A DNA stretch of 64,000 nt from Ferranicluibacter rubi (GTDB lineage: Bacteria; Pseudomonadota; Alphaproteobacteria; Rhizobiales; Rhizobiaceae). The DNA is taken from assembly GCF_011603255.1 (NCBI RefSeq), contig NZ_JAANCM010000001.1, positions 743,429-807,428 on the forward strand, written 5' to 3'. The position numbers and the translations under genes were made by a program. Shown in pieces: positions 44,904 to 53,264 of the stretch; within the stretch, counting starts at the first letter, position 1; each line of letters begins with the position of its first letter. Under the pieces are notes generated by a model. That model was not told the origin of the DNA, searched no databases, and worked only from the letters and a program-made list of their open reading frames with translations.

Positions 44904-46264
44904 GCCTCACCCCGGATGATATGTTCGGCAGCCAGCGCGGCCGATAGCAGCCGGCGATCTTCGCCCTGCGGCGCCGAGAGAAGGAAACCGACCGGCATGC
45001 CGGCGTCGCCCGTTCCGCAGGGAATGGAGATGCCGCAGCCGTCGAGGAAATTGCCGACCAGCGTGTTGCGCAGCGTGCGGAAGTTGGTGTCCACGAACAA
45101 CGCGTCATCGGTCAGAAGCGGTGCGATCGGTGGCGCGACATGGGGGAGCGTCGGATGGGCCAGCAGTTCGCGCGGGCCGAGCATGGCGGAAAAGGCGGCG
45201 ATCATCCTGCTGCGGGCGGCGGCCAGCGCGATATAGTCGGCCATGGCGATCTTCTCGCCCATCCGCGTGCGGACCACGACGCGCGGGTCCATTCTTTCTG
45301 CATCGGGACCCGCAAGTCGCTCGCGATGGAGCGCGAAGGCCTCAGCGGTCACGAGCGCGCCATGGCGGGCGAACAGGTCGAAGACCTCGGCAAAGAGCGG
45401 CACCGCGCGGCGCTCGATACGGGCACCGGCATTGGCAAGGCGCGCGAGCGCCGCCTCGAAGGCCGCAACGACGGCAGGTTCTGCCCCATCGAACATCACG
45501 GTCTGCGGCACGACGAGCGTCAGCCCGTCGATCTCTCCGCGACCAGCCTCGGGGATGCCGACGCCCCGCATCGCGGCATCCACCCAGACGGCATCCTGCA
45601 CCGTCCGGCAGAGGGGGCCGAGCGAATCGAGGCTCGTGGCCAGGGGAAAGACGCCATCCATGGCATAACGACCACGCGTCGCCTTGTAGCCGACGATGCC
45701 GTTTACGGCAGCGGGGATGCGAATGGAACCGCCCGTGTCGGTGCCGATCGCGACCGGCACGAGGCCCGCCGCCACGGCAACGGCCGAGCCGGACGAGGAG
45801 CCGCCGGGAATGCGCTGCACGTCGGTGGAGGCTGCATTGGCCGGCGTGCCATAATGCGGATTGATACCGAGGCCGGAAAACGCGAACTCACTCATATTCG
45901 TCCGGCCGACCGCCACCATGCCGGCGGCTGCGAGCGCTGCGACGACGGTCGCGTCTTTTTCCGCCGGGCCCTCATCGAGAACGACCGAGCCTGCCCGCGT
46001 CACCGCACCTCGGCTGTTGAATAGGTCCTTCCAGGCAACGGGAATGCCATCGAGAAGGCCGAGCGACCGGCCGGTCTTCAGGCGCGCACCGGCAGCCGCC
46101 GCTTCCTGCAAGGCACGCTTTTCCAGAACCTCCGTGAAGATCGCCGGGTCGGCGGCCTTGATTTTGGCAAGCACCGTTTCCACTAAATCGACCGGGTCGA
46201 GAGCACCATTCTGGAGAAGGACGGCGAGGCTGGCGACGGAAAGGTCCGTCCTGATATCGTTCAT
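44900..46264 (-). CDS. amidase signature family hydrolase
   Basis: 454 residues. The Ser-cisSer-Lys triad is complete: Lys in GIPVAWKDLFNSRG, the Gly/Ser-rich core RIPGGSSSGSAVAVAAG, and TDTGGSIRIPAAVNG. Family members include indole-acetamide hydrolase, glutamyl-tRNA amidotransferase subunit A and peptide amidases; length and the lack of a C-terminal extension favour a free-standing small-molecule amidase. It is the first gene of the amidase-ROK-cutC unit, so release of an amino group or acyl chain from a sugar derivative is conceivable (inference). Confidence 0.88.
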   Translation of the reverse strand: MNDIRTDLSVASLAVLLQNGALDPVDLVETVLAKIKAADPAIFTEVLEKRALQEAAAAGARLKTGRSLGLLDGIPVAWKDLFNSRGAVTRAGSVVLDEGPAEKDATVVAALAAAGMVAVGRTNMSEFAFSGLGINPHYGTPANAASTDVQRIPGGSSSGSAVAVAAGLVPVAIGTDTGGSIRIPAAVNGIVGYKATRGRYAMDGVFPLATSLDSLGPLCRTVQDAVWVDAAMRGVGIPEAGRGEIDGLTLVVPQTVMFDGAEPAVVAAFEAALARLANAGARIERRAVPLFAEVFDLFARHGALVTAEAFALHRERLAGPDAERMDPRVVVRTRMGEKIAMADYIALAAARSRMIAAFSAMLGPRELLAHPTLPHVAPPIAPLLTDDALFVDTNFRTLRNTLVGNFLDGCGISIPCGTGDAGMPVGFLLSAPQGEDRRLLSAALAAEHIIRGEA

Positions 46265-46451
46265 GATGCGCTCCGGCGAGGTTGCCGTTCTCTCCTACTG
46301 CATTCTCGCACAAACCAAAATCGGCCCCGGCTATTTCTGCACTGCGGAAACGGGCGATCGCGTCGCTTTGCCAACGCCTTCTTGCGGGGATCGGGCAGGC
46401 GCTCTACATGATCTTTCGCACTGCAACACGCACATGCCCTGGAGCCGCCGG

Positions 46452-47213
46452 ATGATCTTTCACGCCGCCCGCCTGTCGTTTGCCAACCTCTTCGCGCCGG
46501 AGACGCGCGCTGCGTTCTGGAAGACGCTCGGCCTGACGATCCTTGCGCTCGTGCTGCTCTGGCTGGCCTTGCGCGAAAGCTTCGTCTACTTCGTCGCCCC
46601 TCTCGTCACCGAGATGCTGCCGGGCACGCCGGAATGGGCGGGGTGGTTCACCTTCATCCTCATCATCCTCGCCAGTATCGGGCTTGCGCTCGGCCTTGCC
46701 CTGCTGCTGGCACCCGTCACGGCGCTGATCGCCGGGCTTTTCCTCGACGACGTCGCCGAGGTCATCGAGAAGCGGGATTATCCGGACGAGCCGGCCGGAC
46801 GCGCATTGCCCCTGGGCGAGGCGATCCGCGGCACGCTGAAGTTCCTCGGCATCGTGCTTGTCGGCAACCTGATCGCACTGTTCCTGCTGCTGGTGCCTGG
46901 CATCAATCTTATCGCCTTCTTCCTCGTCAACGGTTACCTGCTCGGCCGGGAATTCTTCGAATTCGCCGCCATGCGGTTCCGGTCGCCGGAAGAGGCCCGG
47001 GCTTTCCGCTCCAAGCATCGCGCAACGATCTTCATGGCGGGCCTGCTGCTTGCCGCGTTTCTGGCGGTCCCGATCGTCAACCTTTTGACCCCGCTCTTTG
47101 CGGCCGGGCTGATGGTGCATCTGCACAAGGCATTGTCCGCGCGCGACCCCGAGTTCGGCTACCCCCGTATCCGCCCGTCGGTGCGACCGCCCTTGCAGAA
47201 CGCGCCTCTCTGA
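46452..47213 (+). CDS. EI24/CysZ-like multi-pass membrane protein
   Basis: 253 residues with four to five hydrophobic segments and the EI24-domain pattern: LGLTILALVLLWLALRESF, LALLLAPVTALIAGLFLDDVAEVIE and NGYLLGREFFEFAAMR near the C-terminus. E. coli CysZ of this family takes up sulfate, but many alphaproteobacterial relatives are of unknown function. ATG 46452 is chosen because of GGAG 7 bases upstream; ATG 46434 is in frame. Stands alone, divergent from the amidase gene. Confidence 0.82.
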   Translation: MIFHAARLSFANLFAPETRAAFWKTLGLTILALVLLWLALRESFVYFVAPLVTEMLPGTPEWAGWFTFILIILASIGLALGLALLLAPVTALIAGLFLDDVAEVIEKRDYPDEPAGRALPLGEAIRGTLKFLGIVLVGNLIALFLLLVPGINLIAFFLVNGYLLGREFFEFAAMRFRSPEEARAFRSKHRATIFMAGLLLAAFLAVPIVNLLTPLFAAGLMVHLHKALSARDPEFGYPRIRPSVRPPLQNAPL

Positions 47214-47619
47214 GTGGCGTCATCGGGCACTTCCCGCGCTCGGCCACCTTGCCGAACGTGTCGCGGTGGAAGGCAAACCGGAAATGTCGCCGGCCTAGAG
47301 CGTCGCGGAAGCCGGTGCCTTTAGGTAAGCCCTGACAATCTCTGGCCTCTTTCTGTGACCTCCAGCAAGTTAAAGGCTTCTCGCAGATGCAAAACAACCT
47401 TCAAGAGTGTTGCTCGCCTTTGCTACTTTCTCCGTCGCGTTGCCTTTCTACACTGTCGGAAAAGTAGAACCCCCAGATTTTTCTACCCGGCTTAGTGATG
47501 TCTTAAAAACCTGAGACTATAAAGTCATACGGTTCCTCGCTGCTGGCGGGGTAAGACAAGCGCTCGCTGACATGCGTACGCGTGTCGGGAGAGACAAGGA
47601 GGCATCGAGGGGCGACATC
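47214..47619. other. 406-bp intergenic region upstream of the HD-GYP gene
   Basis: No gene was recognised. A TATAAA at 47518-47523 may be a -10 element, but I see no good -35. The palindrome at 47569-47586 lies in what would be the leader. The rest shows nothing I can assign. Confidence 0.5.
47569..47586. promoter_or_regulatory. 18-bp palindrome in the HD-GYP leader
   Basis: GACATGCGTACGCGTGTC is self-complementary except for one T-G pair of positions (5 and 14). It lies 33 bp before the ATG at 47620. Length and symmetry suit a dimeric regulator site. Confidence 0.4.
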
Positions 47620-48585
47620 ATGGTGAAGCGTATCGAGAGGCACGAGGCCCGCGTTGGCATGTTCATCGAGTCGCTCGAGGGTGCCTGGCAGGACAACCCC
47701 TTCGGCCAACGCCGTTTTCTGTTGCGTTCGGAGACAGAGGTCGACCTGATCAAGAACAGCCGGATCACCGGTATCTATATCAACCTTGCCAAAGGCGTTG
47801 ACGTCGATGGGTCAAGCCGCAGCTTCGCCAACAGTTCGCCACCGCGTAGCCCACCTCCCCGAAAGGCCTTGCTGGACGAACGCCGCGCAACGGTCAAGAT
47901 CGTCCAGGCCTCGGTCAAGCGGCTCGAAACCGCGTTCAAAGAGAGCCGAAGCGGCGAACCGATCAACATCGAGAGCGTGTCCGAGATCGTCGGCGACATC
48001 TCGACCCAGATCGGCAGCAGCCCGGCCATTCTGCTCGACATCACCCGGCTGAAATCGAAGGACAAGGTTACCTTCGTCCACTCCGTCGCTGTATCAGCCC
48101 TGCTCGTGCATTTCGCCCGCCATCTCCATTTCGAGGAGCCGCTGGTGCGTGTGCTCGGTTTCGCGGGGCTGGTGCACGACATCGGCAAGCTGGCAATTCC
48201 CACCGCAATCCTCAATAAAGCCAGTGTCCTGACCGCAGAGGAACGCAAGATCGTCATGCAGCATCCGGCCATCGGCCATGATATTCTCAAGCGGCAAGGC
48301 AACCTGCCGGGTGTCGTGCTCGACATCTGTCGCCATCACCATGAGCGCATGAACGGCAAGGGATATCCGGACGGCATCCCCGCCGGCGAACTCTCGATCT
48401 ATGTGCGCATGAGCGCGATCTGCGACGTCTACGAGGCGGTGACCTCGGTGCGCCCCTACAAGAAGCCGTGGTCGTCTGCGACCGCTCTGTCCTGGATGCT
48501 GCAGCATGGCGACCATTTCGACACGCAGCTGCTCTGGAAATTCATTCTCAGCCTGGATTCGGAGCTGACCCGGGGCGTGGCCTGA
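47620..48585 (+). CDS. HD-GYP domain c-di-GMP phosphodiesterase with DUF3391
   Basis: 321 residues: an N-terminal DUF3391 region (about 1-125, KRIERHEARVGMFIESLEG) with a Pro-rich linker, and an HD-GYP domain (about 130-310). Metal and signature residues: FVHSVAVSALLVHFA, GLVHDIGKLAIP (HD), MQHPAIGHDIL, and CRHHHERMNGKGYPDGIP, which keeps HHE and GYP but has Asn where many members have Asp. It should degrade c-di-GMP. No membrane segment or receiver domain. GAGGGG upstream of ATG 47620 decides the start. Confidence 0.9.
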   Translation: MVKRIERHEARVGMFIESLEGAWQDNPFGQRRFLLRSETEVDLIKNSRITGIYINLAKGVDVDGSSRSFANSSPPRSPPPRKALLDERRATVKIVQASVKRLETAFKESRSGEPINIESVSEIVGDISTQIGSSPAILLDITRLKSKDKVTFVHSVAVSALLVHFARHLHFEEPLVRVLGFAGLVHDIGKLAIPTAILNKASVLTAEERKIVMQHPAIGHDILKRQGNLPGVVLDICRHHHERMNGKGYPDGIPAGELSIYVRMSAICDVYEAVTSVRPYKKPWSSATALSWMLQHGDHFDTQLLWKFILSLDSELTRGVA

Positions 48586-48681
48586 CAGCCAAAGCGCGTT
48601 TTCGCGAAGAAAACCCTCTCATTCCCTGCCGGACCGTTTTAAGGTGTCGCCGTCACAATCAGGACGGATACCAGCGAGCCG

Positions 48682-49503
48682 ATGAAGAATACGCGTCTTT
48701 TTTCCAATATGGGCGGCCTGCCGGGCCAGAGCGAACTGCTTTCGAGCAAAGCGGTGTTCACAACGGCCTATGCGGTTATTCCCGGCAGCGTCATGCGCGA
48801 CATCGTCACGAGCGTGCTGCCGCACTGGGCCGGTACACGCGCCTGGATCATCTCGCGCCCGCTGACCGGCTTTTCCGAGACCTTCTCGCAATACATCATG
48901 GAAGTGGCACCGGGCGGCGGCAGCGACAAGCCGGAACCCGATGCACGCGCCTCCGCTGCCATCTTCGTGGTCGATGGCGAGATGATCGTCACCTTCGAGG
49001 GTGAGGAGAAGGCCCTGCGGACCGGGTCCTTCGCCTACCTGCCCGCCGGACGGCGCTGGACGCTGAAGAATACGGGCGACGTGCCGGCGAAATTCCACTG
49101 GGTGCGCAAGGCCTTCGAGGTGGTCGAAGGGCTCAAGGCCCCGCCCGCCGTCTTCACCCATGAAGACGATTGCGAGATCAGCGCCATGCCCGACACGGAC
49201 GGGCGCTGGGCGACGACGCGGTTTCTCGATCCGAACGACGTGCGCTACGACATGCACCTCAACATCGTCACCTTCGAGCCGGGTGCCGTCATTCCGTTCC
49301 TCGAGACGCATGTGATGGAGCACGGGCTCTACGTGCTCGAAGGCCGTGCGGTCTACCGGCTGAACGAGGACTGGGTGGAGGTGGAGGCCGGCGACTATAT
49401 GTGGCTGCGCGCCTTCTGCCCGCAGGCCTGCTATGCCGGCGGCCCCGGCCGCTTCCGCTACCTGCTCTACAAGGACGTCAATCGTCACACCAAGCTCTGG
49501 TAG
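48682..49503 (+). CDS. allE: (S)-ureidoglycine aminohydrolase
   Basis: 273-residue bicupin. Two cupin halves are visible: GGSDKPEPDARASAAIFVVDGEM to LPAGRRWTLKNTG, and MHLNIVTFEPGAVIPFLETHVMEHGLYVLEGRAVYRLN with the Mn ligands (His, Glu, His-type set) typical of UGlyAH. It releases ammonia from ureidoglycine in allantoin breakdown. No other allantoin or urate genes are in the window, so the gene is an orphan here. Preceded by 96 bp with no clear promoter. Confidence 0.9.
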   Translation: MKNTRLFSNMGGLPGQSELLSSKAVFTTAYAVIPGSVMRDIVTSVLPHWAGTRAWIISRPLTGFSETFSQYIMEVAPGGGSDKPEPDARASAAIFVVDGEMIVTFEGEEKALRTGSFAYLPAGRRWTLKNTGDVPAKFHWVRKAFEVVEGLKAPPAVFTHEDDCEISAMPDTDGRWATTRFLDPNDVRYDMHLNIVTFEPGAVIPFLETHVMEHGLYVLEGRAVYRLNEDWVEVEAGDYMWLRAFCPQACYAGGPGRFRYLLYKDVNRHTKLW

Positions 49504-49704
49504 AGGCAGGAGCATCGGCCTGACCGCCGTCGCCGATCAAACGCATCTCCGCCCTGCATTGCAGAAGGTCCGCAGCCAGCACGACGACCCGAAAGTGCTG
49601 GTCCTGCGGACCGGCGGCCGGTATAAGACAGGGAGCGTGTGCTGCGTGCGCCTCGGATTGCCCCTACGGAGACTGCGTCCAACGTTTTTCGAGGTGCCGA
49701 ACGC

Positions 49705-50928
49705 ATGACCGAACGCCCCGCATCACCGCCTGTTTCCAAGGGCCGTATCCCATCGACTGTCCGCGCATTTCTGGACAATGAAACATCGAGCGGCCTCCTG
49801 CTGATGGGCGTCGCGCTGCTTGCCATTCTCACCGCGAACTCTCCTCTGGCCGAGGCCTATTTCGGCGCGCTGCACATCTATATCGGGCCTCTGAGCCTGC
49901 AGCACTGGATCAACGATCTGCTGATGGCCGCCTTCTTTCTGGTCGTGGGGCTCGAAATCAAGCGTGAACTCCTCGACGGTCAGCTCTCCACCTGGAGCCG
50001 GCGCATTCTACCGGGCGCGGCGGCAGCCGGCGGCATGGCCGTTCCGGCGCTGATCTACATCGCCTTCAACTATCGCGATCCGGTCGCGGTGCACGGCTGG
50101 GCCGTGCCGTCTGCAACGGACATCGCCTTTGCGCTCGGCGTCCTCTCGCTGCTCGGGCCGCGCGTTCCAGCCTCGCTGAAGATCTTTCTCGCCGCGCTCG
50201 CCATCATCGACGATCTCGGCGCCGTCGTGATCATTGCCGTTTTCTATACGTCCGACATGAACCTGATGGCGCTGGGTGGCGCGGCTGTGGTGATCGGCGG
50301 GCTGGTGGCCCTCAATCGCACAGGCGTGCAGCGCCTGCTGCCCTATCTGGCGCTCGGCGCGGTGCTCTGGGTGCTCGTCTTCGCCTCCGGCGTGCATGCC
50401 ACGCTTGCCGGGGTCATTCTGGCGCTCACCATCCCGATCCGCCGCACGCCCGGTACACCGGAAGCCACGCCCGATACCTCGCCGCTGCACCGGCTGGAGC
50501 ATGCGCTCCACAAGCCGGTCGCCTTCGTGATCGTGCCCATCTTCGGCTTTGCCAATGCCGGCGTTTCGTTCGCCCATATCAGCCTGGCCGCGCTCGTGGA
50601 GCCGGTGACGCTCGGCGTCGCCGCGGGGCTGGTGCTCGGCAAGTGCATCGGGGTGTTCGGCACCGTGCTGATCCTCGTCAAGACGGGGCTTGCGGACCTG
50701 CCGGCAAGAGCGAGCTGGGGCCAGACCTTCGGCGTCTCGCTCGTCTGCGGCATCGGCTTCACCATGAGCCTCTTCATCGGGCTCCTCGCCTTTTCCGACC
50801 CCGACATGCAGGACCGCGTCAAGGTGGGCATCCTGATCGGCTCGCTGATTGCGGGCCTGCTCGGCTACACCATTCTGCGCCTCACGAACCGGCGGCAGCC
50901 TGTGTCGGTCGGTCATCCGGGCATCTGA
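49705..50928 (+). CDS. nhaA: Na+/H+ antiporter NhaA
   Basis: 407 residues with about twelve helices. Landmarks: [56 protein letters not shown], and the paired transport aspartates in [18 protein letters not shown] 49705 with GAGGTG upstream gives the family N-terminus. Functions in pH and sodium homeostasis at the inner membrane. It converges on the minus-strand T2SS block 30 bp further on; no link to secretion is implied. Confidence 0.93.
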   Translation: MTERPASPPVSKGRIPSTVRAFLDNETSSGLLLMGVALLAILTANSPLAEAYFGALHIYIGPLSLQHWINDLLMAAFFLVVGLEIKRELLDGQLSTWSRRILPGAAAAGGMAVPALIYIAFNYRDPVAVHGWAVPSATDIAFALGVLSLLGPRVPASLKIFLAALAIIDDLGAVVIIAVFYTSDMNLMALGGAAVVIGGLVALNRTGVQRLLPYLALGAVLWVLVFASGVHATLAGVILALTIPIRRTPGTPEATPDTSPLHRLEHALHKPVAFVIVPIFGFANAGVSFAHISLAALVEPVTLGVAAGLVLGKCIGVFGTVLILVKTGLADLPARASWGQTFGVSLVCGIGFTMSLFIGLLAFSDPDMQDRVKVGILIGSLIAGLLGYTILRLTNRRQPVSVGHPGI

Positions 50929-50958
50929 CAGCCATCGACCGGTTCAGGCGCGATCCGT

Positions 50959-51525
50959 TCAAGGCGCCGCACCTGAACCTTCGAGATCCGGCATCAGCTG
51001 CGTCTCGCCGTTCGGCGTCTCCTCACCTGTCGCCTCTTCGGACGGCTTGAAGGTCGGGAGGCGCATCGTCTCGCCGTCTTTGTCGAGCACCATCTCGCGA
51101 CCATCGACCGAGACGACCGCCCAGCCTCGAAAGAGGTCTCCCGTTCGCAGCACATGCCGCGTGTCGTCGCTTTCGTCGCGCACGAGCGCGCTCACGCCCT
51201 CCGGCGTGCCGATGACACCGAGGAGTTGCAGGGTGACCGGTTCCGGTGGCTGTTCGGTCGGCGGCTCCGCCACCTCGGGGATTGGTTCGGTCACCGGATC
51301 GGGCGGGCGGGTGCGGCTGGGGGAGAACAAGGGCCGGTCGCGGAACCCGGTCAGGGATGCGGGATCGATCCCCGACAGCGGATTCGGATTGGGGTTCTGC
51401 GTCTGAGCTGCGGCCCCGCCGCCTGCGGCGACGATCCCCGTGCAGAGACCTGCCGCCAGAAGCAGCGGGACGCCGTGCAGGCGAAGGCGGCTTTGTCGCG
51501 ATGGTGCCGGTCGAAGCTTCCACAT
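50959..51525 (-). CDS. type II secretion inner-membrane clamp protein, GspC/GspN-like
   Basis: 188 residues from ATG 51525 (TGATG coupling with gspM). One N-terminal hydrophobic helix (about 15-37, VPLLLAAGLCTGIVAAGG), a Pro-rich linker, then a homology-region-like domain: LTGFRDRPLFSPSRTRPP and LQLLGVIGTPEGVSALVR with LRTGDLFRGWAVVSVDGREMVL. The pattern matches the HR domain of GspC and the short XpsN-type proteins that replace GspC in some systems; there is no PDZ or coiled-coil domain. It should connect GspL/M with the secretin GspD. I leave the symbol open between gspC and gspN. Confidence 0.75.
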   Translation of the reverse strand: MWKLRPAPSRQSRLRLHGVPLLLAAGLCTGIVAAGGGAAAQTQNPNPNPLSGIDPASLTGFRDRPLFSPSRTRPPDPVTEPIPEVAEPPTEQPPEPVTLQLLGVIGTPEGVSALVRDESDDTRHVLRTGDLFRGWAVVSVDGREMVLDKDGETMRLPTFKPSEEATGEETPNGETQLMPDLEGSGAAP

Positions 51526-52118
51526 CACGAACCGGTCTCCGCGCCCGCTTCGGACCCTGTCTCCGGCGCCCACCGCGCGCCGATCGCCATATCCACCCGC
51601 AGCCGGATCTGCGCGTTGTCACCCGGGCTTTCCCCTTCTGCATCGGGAAGACGGCGGATCGAGAGGCTTTCGACGGTCATCAGGGGCAGACCGCTTTCCA
51701 GCTGGTAGAGCAGGCGGAGAAGGCCGTCATTGTCGATATCGAAGGTCGTGGTGACGGCAATCTCGTCGCTTCCCTCGCCCTCGGCCAAGGTGCCTTCGCT
51801 TGCTGCCGTCTCGATGATCCGGCCGGGAGCGGCCGCGATGGCATCGAGGACCGTCTGTTGCAGCCGTGCGATGGCGGCCGTGCGCGAGGGGCCTTCGATG
51901 GTGAAGCTTGGTGTCGTGTCGCCGGTCGAAGCCGGGATGCTCGCAAGTCGGCGCTCCAGCGTGGCGGCCTGACGGGTTGCCTCCTCCACCGTAAGGCGAT
52001 CCTCGGCGATCTGGAGATAATTCAGCACACTCAGCGTCATGAACAGCGCCGGCAGACCAATGAAGACGAGGATGGCCGAGAGGCGAAGGGCCTGCATACG
52101 CGGCGGCGAGACGGTCAT
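51525..52118 (-). CDS. gspM: type II secretion system protein M
   Basis: 197 residues: one transmembrane helix at about 12-35 (LSAILVFIGLPALFMTLSVLNYLQ), a coiled-coil stretch (EEATRQAATLERRLASI) and a periplasmic ferredoxin-like domain with LLRLLYQLESGLPLMTVESLSI. This fits the alphaproteobacterial GspM (T2SSM type b). Overlaps gspL by four bases and the GspC/N-like gene by one. Confidence 0.85.
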   Translation of the reverse strand: MTVSPPRMQALRLSAILVFIGLPALFMTLSVLNYLQIAEDRLTVEEATRQAATLERRLASIPASTGDTTPSFTIEGPSRTAAIARLQQTVLDAIAAAPGRIIETAASEGTLAEGEGSDEIAVTTTFDIDNDGLLRLLYQLESGLPLMTVESLSIRRLPDAEGESPGDNAQIRLRVDMAIGARWAPETGSEAGAETGS

Positions 52119-53227
52119 GGTGCAGGCGCTCCGTCCTTGCCCGCGCGGATGACGGAGATGTCGAAGCGATCGCGCCCATCCTCCTGCCGCGTCACCGGTG
52201 CTGCAAAGCTCGCCTGCGACAGGGCGGGTTCCGCCTCGATGATCGCGACGAGGGACGAGGCCTCGGTGGATGTGCCGGCGAGCCGCAGGCTCTGCGGCAG
52301 GATGTCGAGTTCGTCGAGCGTGGTCGTCTCGGGAAGAATGGTCGCGAGACGGTCGATCAGCACAAAGCTCGCCTGCTCCGGGGTCTTTGCCTCCAGCATC
52401 GCTGCCTCGCGCTCGCGAATGCCGCCGCTGCCGGAAGCCCCCACCATCTTTCGTCGGGTCGCATCCAGCGCCGCCTGTGCGTTCGCGACCTCGCTTGTGC
52501 TCATCGAGAGTGCTGCGATCGACGCGATAAAGCCTGCGAGGGTCAGGACGAGGACGGCAAGCGTGCCCGCCGCGATGCGTCTGCGACGGGTTTTGCGCAG
52601 CGTATCGTTCTCACCTTTGAGAAGATCGATGCGCAGGCGCTCCTCGACCGGCTCACCCGCCGATCCGACGCGCGAGGGCACGAGGCCGAAGGCTGCGAGC
52701 CGGGAGATGCCGGCCGCCACGATCTCGCGCGAGGTCGCGACGACGTCGACGGTGAGCTGACCATCGCCGCCCGGTTTCGAGGCGACATGAAAACCGTGCA
52801 GCAGCTTTTCCGGTCGCCAGGGCGTCAGCCTGTCGAGGCGACTGGCAACGATCTGCGCAGCAAAGCCGGATGCTTCCACCGGCACCTTGATCTGGGTCGT
52901 GACGACGCGATCGGCCTGCAGGCGCAATTCTGTCTCCGCATTCCCTCGGCTGCGGAACGCCCGACGGACAGGTTCGGGAAGGCTGCTGCCATGGCCGAGG
53001 AAGACCGCGCCGCGCCGCGAAACCCGGTAAAACGCCAGGTCGCCGGACGAGGGCGGCATCCCCGCCGCCTCTGCGGCTATCGGCGGATCGCGACGATCGC
53101 CCGAGACCTCCACGACGATCCACCGCGCGCCCGGCGCAAGCGCCACGAAGACGGGCTCGACAGCATCCACAAAGGCCGAGAGCAGCGGCCTTGCAGGCCG
53201 GACGAGGCGGGAAAGGATACCGCTCAT
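52115..53227 (-). CDS. gspL: type II secretion system protein L
   Basis: 370 residues: cytoplasmic actin-like N-terminal domain (about 1-215), one membrane helix at about 222-245 (AAGTLAVLVLTLAGFIASIAAL), then a periplasmic PilN/GspL domain (DRLATILPETTTLDELDILPQSLRLAG). GspL recruits GspE to the inner-membrane platform and pairs with GspM. It starts 37 bp after gspE. Confidence 0.88.
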   Translation of the reverse strand: MSGILSRLVRPARPLLSAFVDAVEPVFVALAPGARWIVVEVSGDRRDPPIAAEAAGMPPSSGDLAFYRVSRRGAVFLGHGSSLPEPVRRAFRSRGNAETELRLQADRVVTTQIKVPVEASGFAAQIVASRLDRLTPWRPEKLLHGFHVASKPGGDGQLTVDVVATSREIVAAGISRLAAFGLVPSRVGSAGEPVEERLRIDLLKGENDTLRKTRRRRIAAGTLAVLVLTLAGFIASIAALSMSTSEVANAQAALDATRRKMVGASGSGGIREREAAMLEAKTPEQASFVLIDRLATILPETTTLDELDILPQSLRLAGTSTEASSLVAIIEAEPALSQASFAAPVTRQEDGRDRFDISVIRAGKDGAPAP

Positions 53228-53264
53228 GAGCGCGCCGCCTTCGGGTGAGACAAGACCCTGCGCC

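Noticed and set aside
48591..48620. Short hairpin GTTTTC-GCGAA-GAAAAC behind the HD-GYP gene as a terminator
   Set aside because: The stem is only 6 bp and no T tract follows.
50929..50958. NhaA as part of the secretion locus
   Set aside because: It is on the opposite strand, convergent with the gsp block, and has no functional link to secretion.
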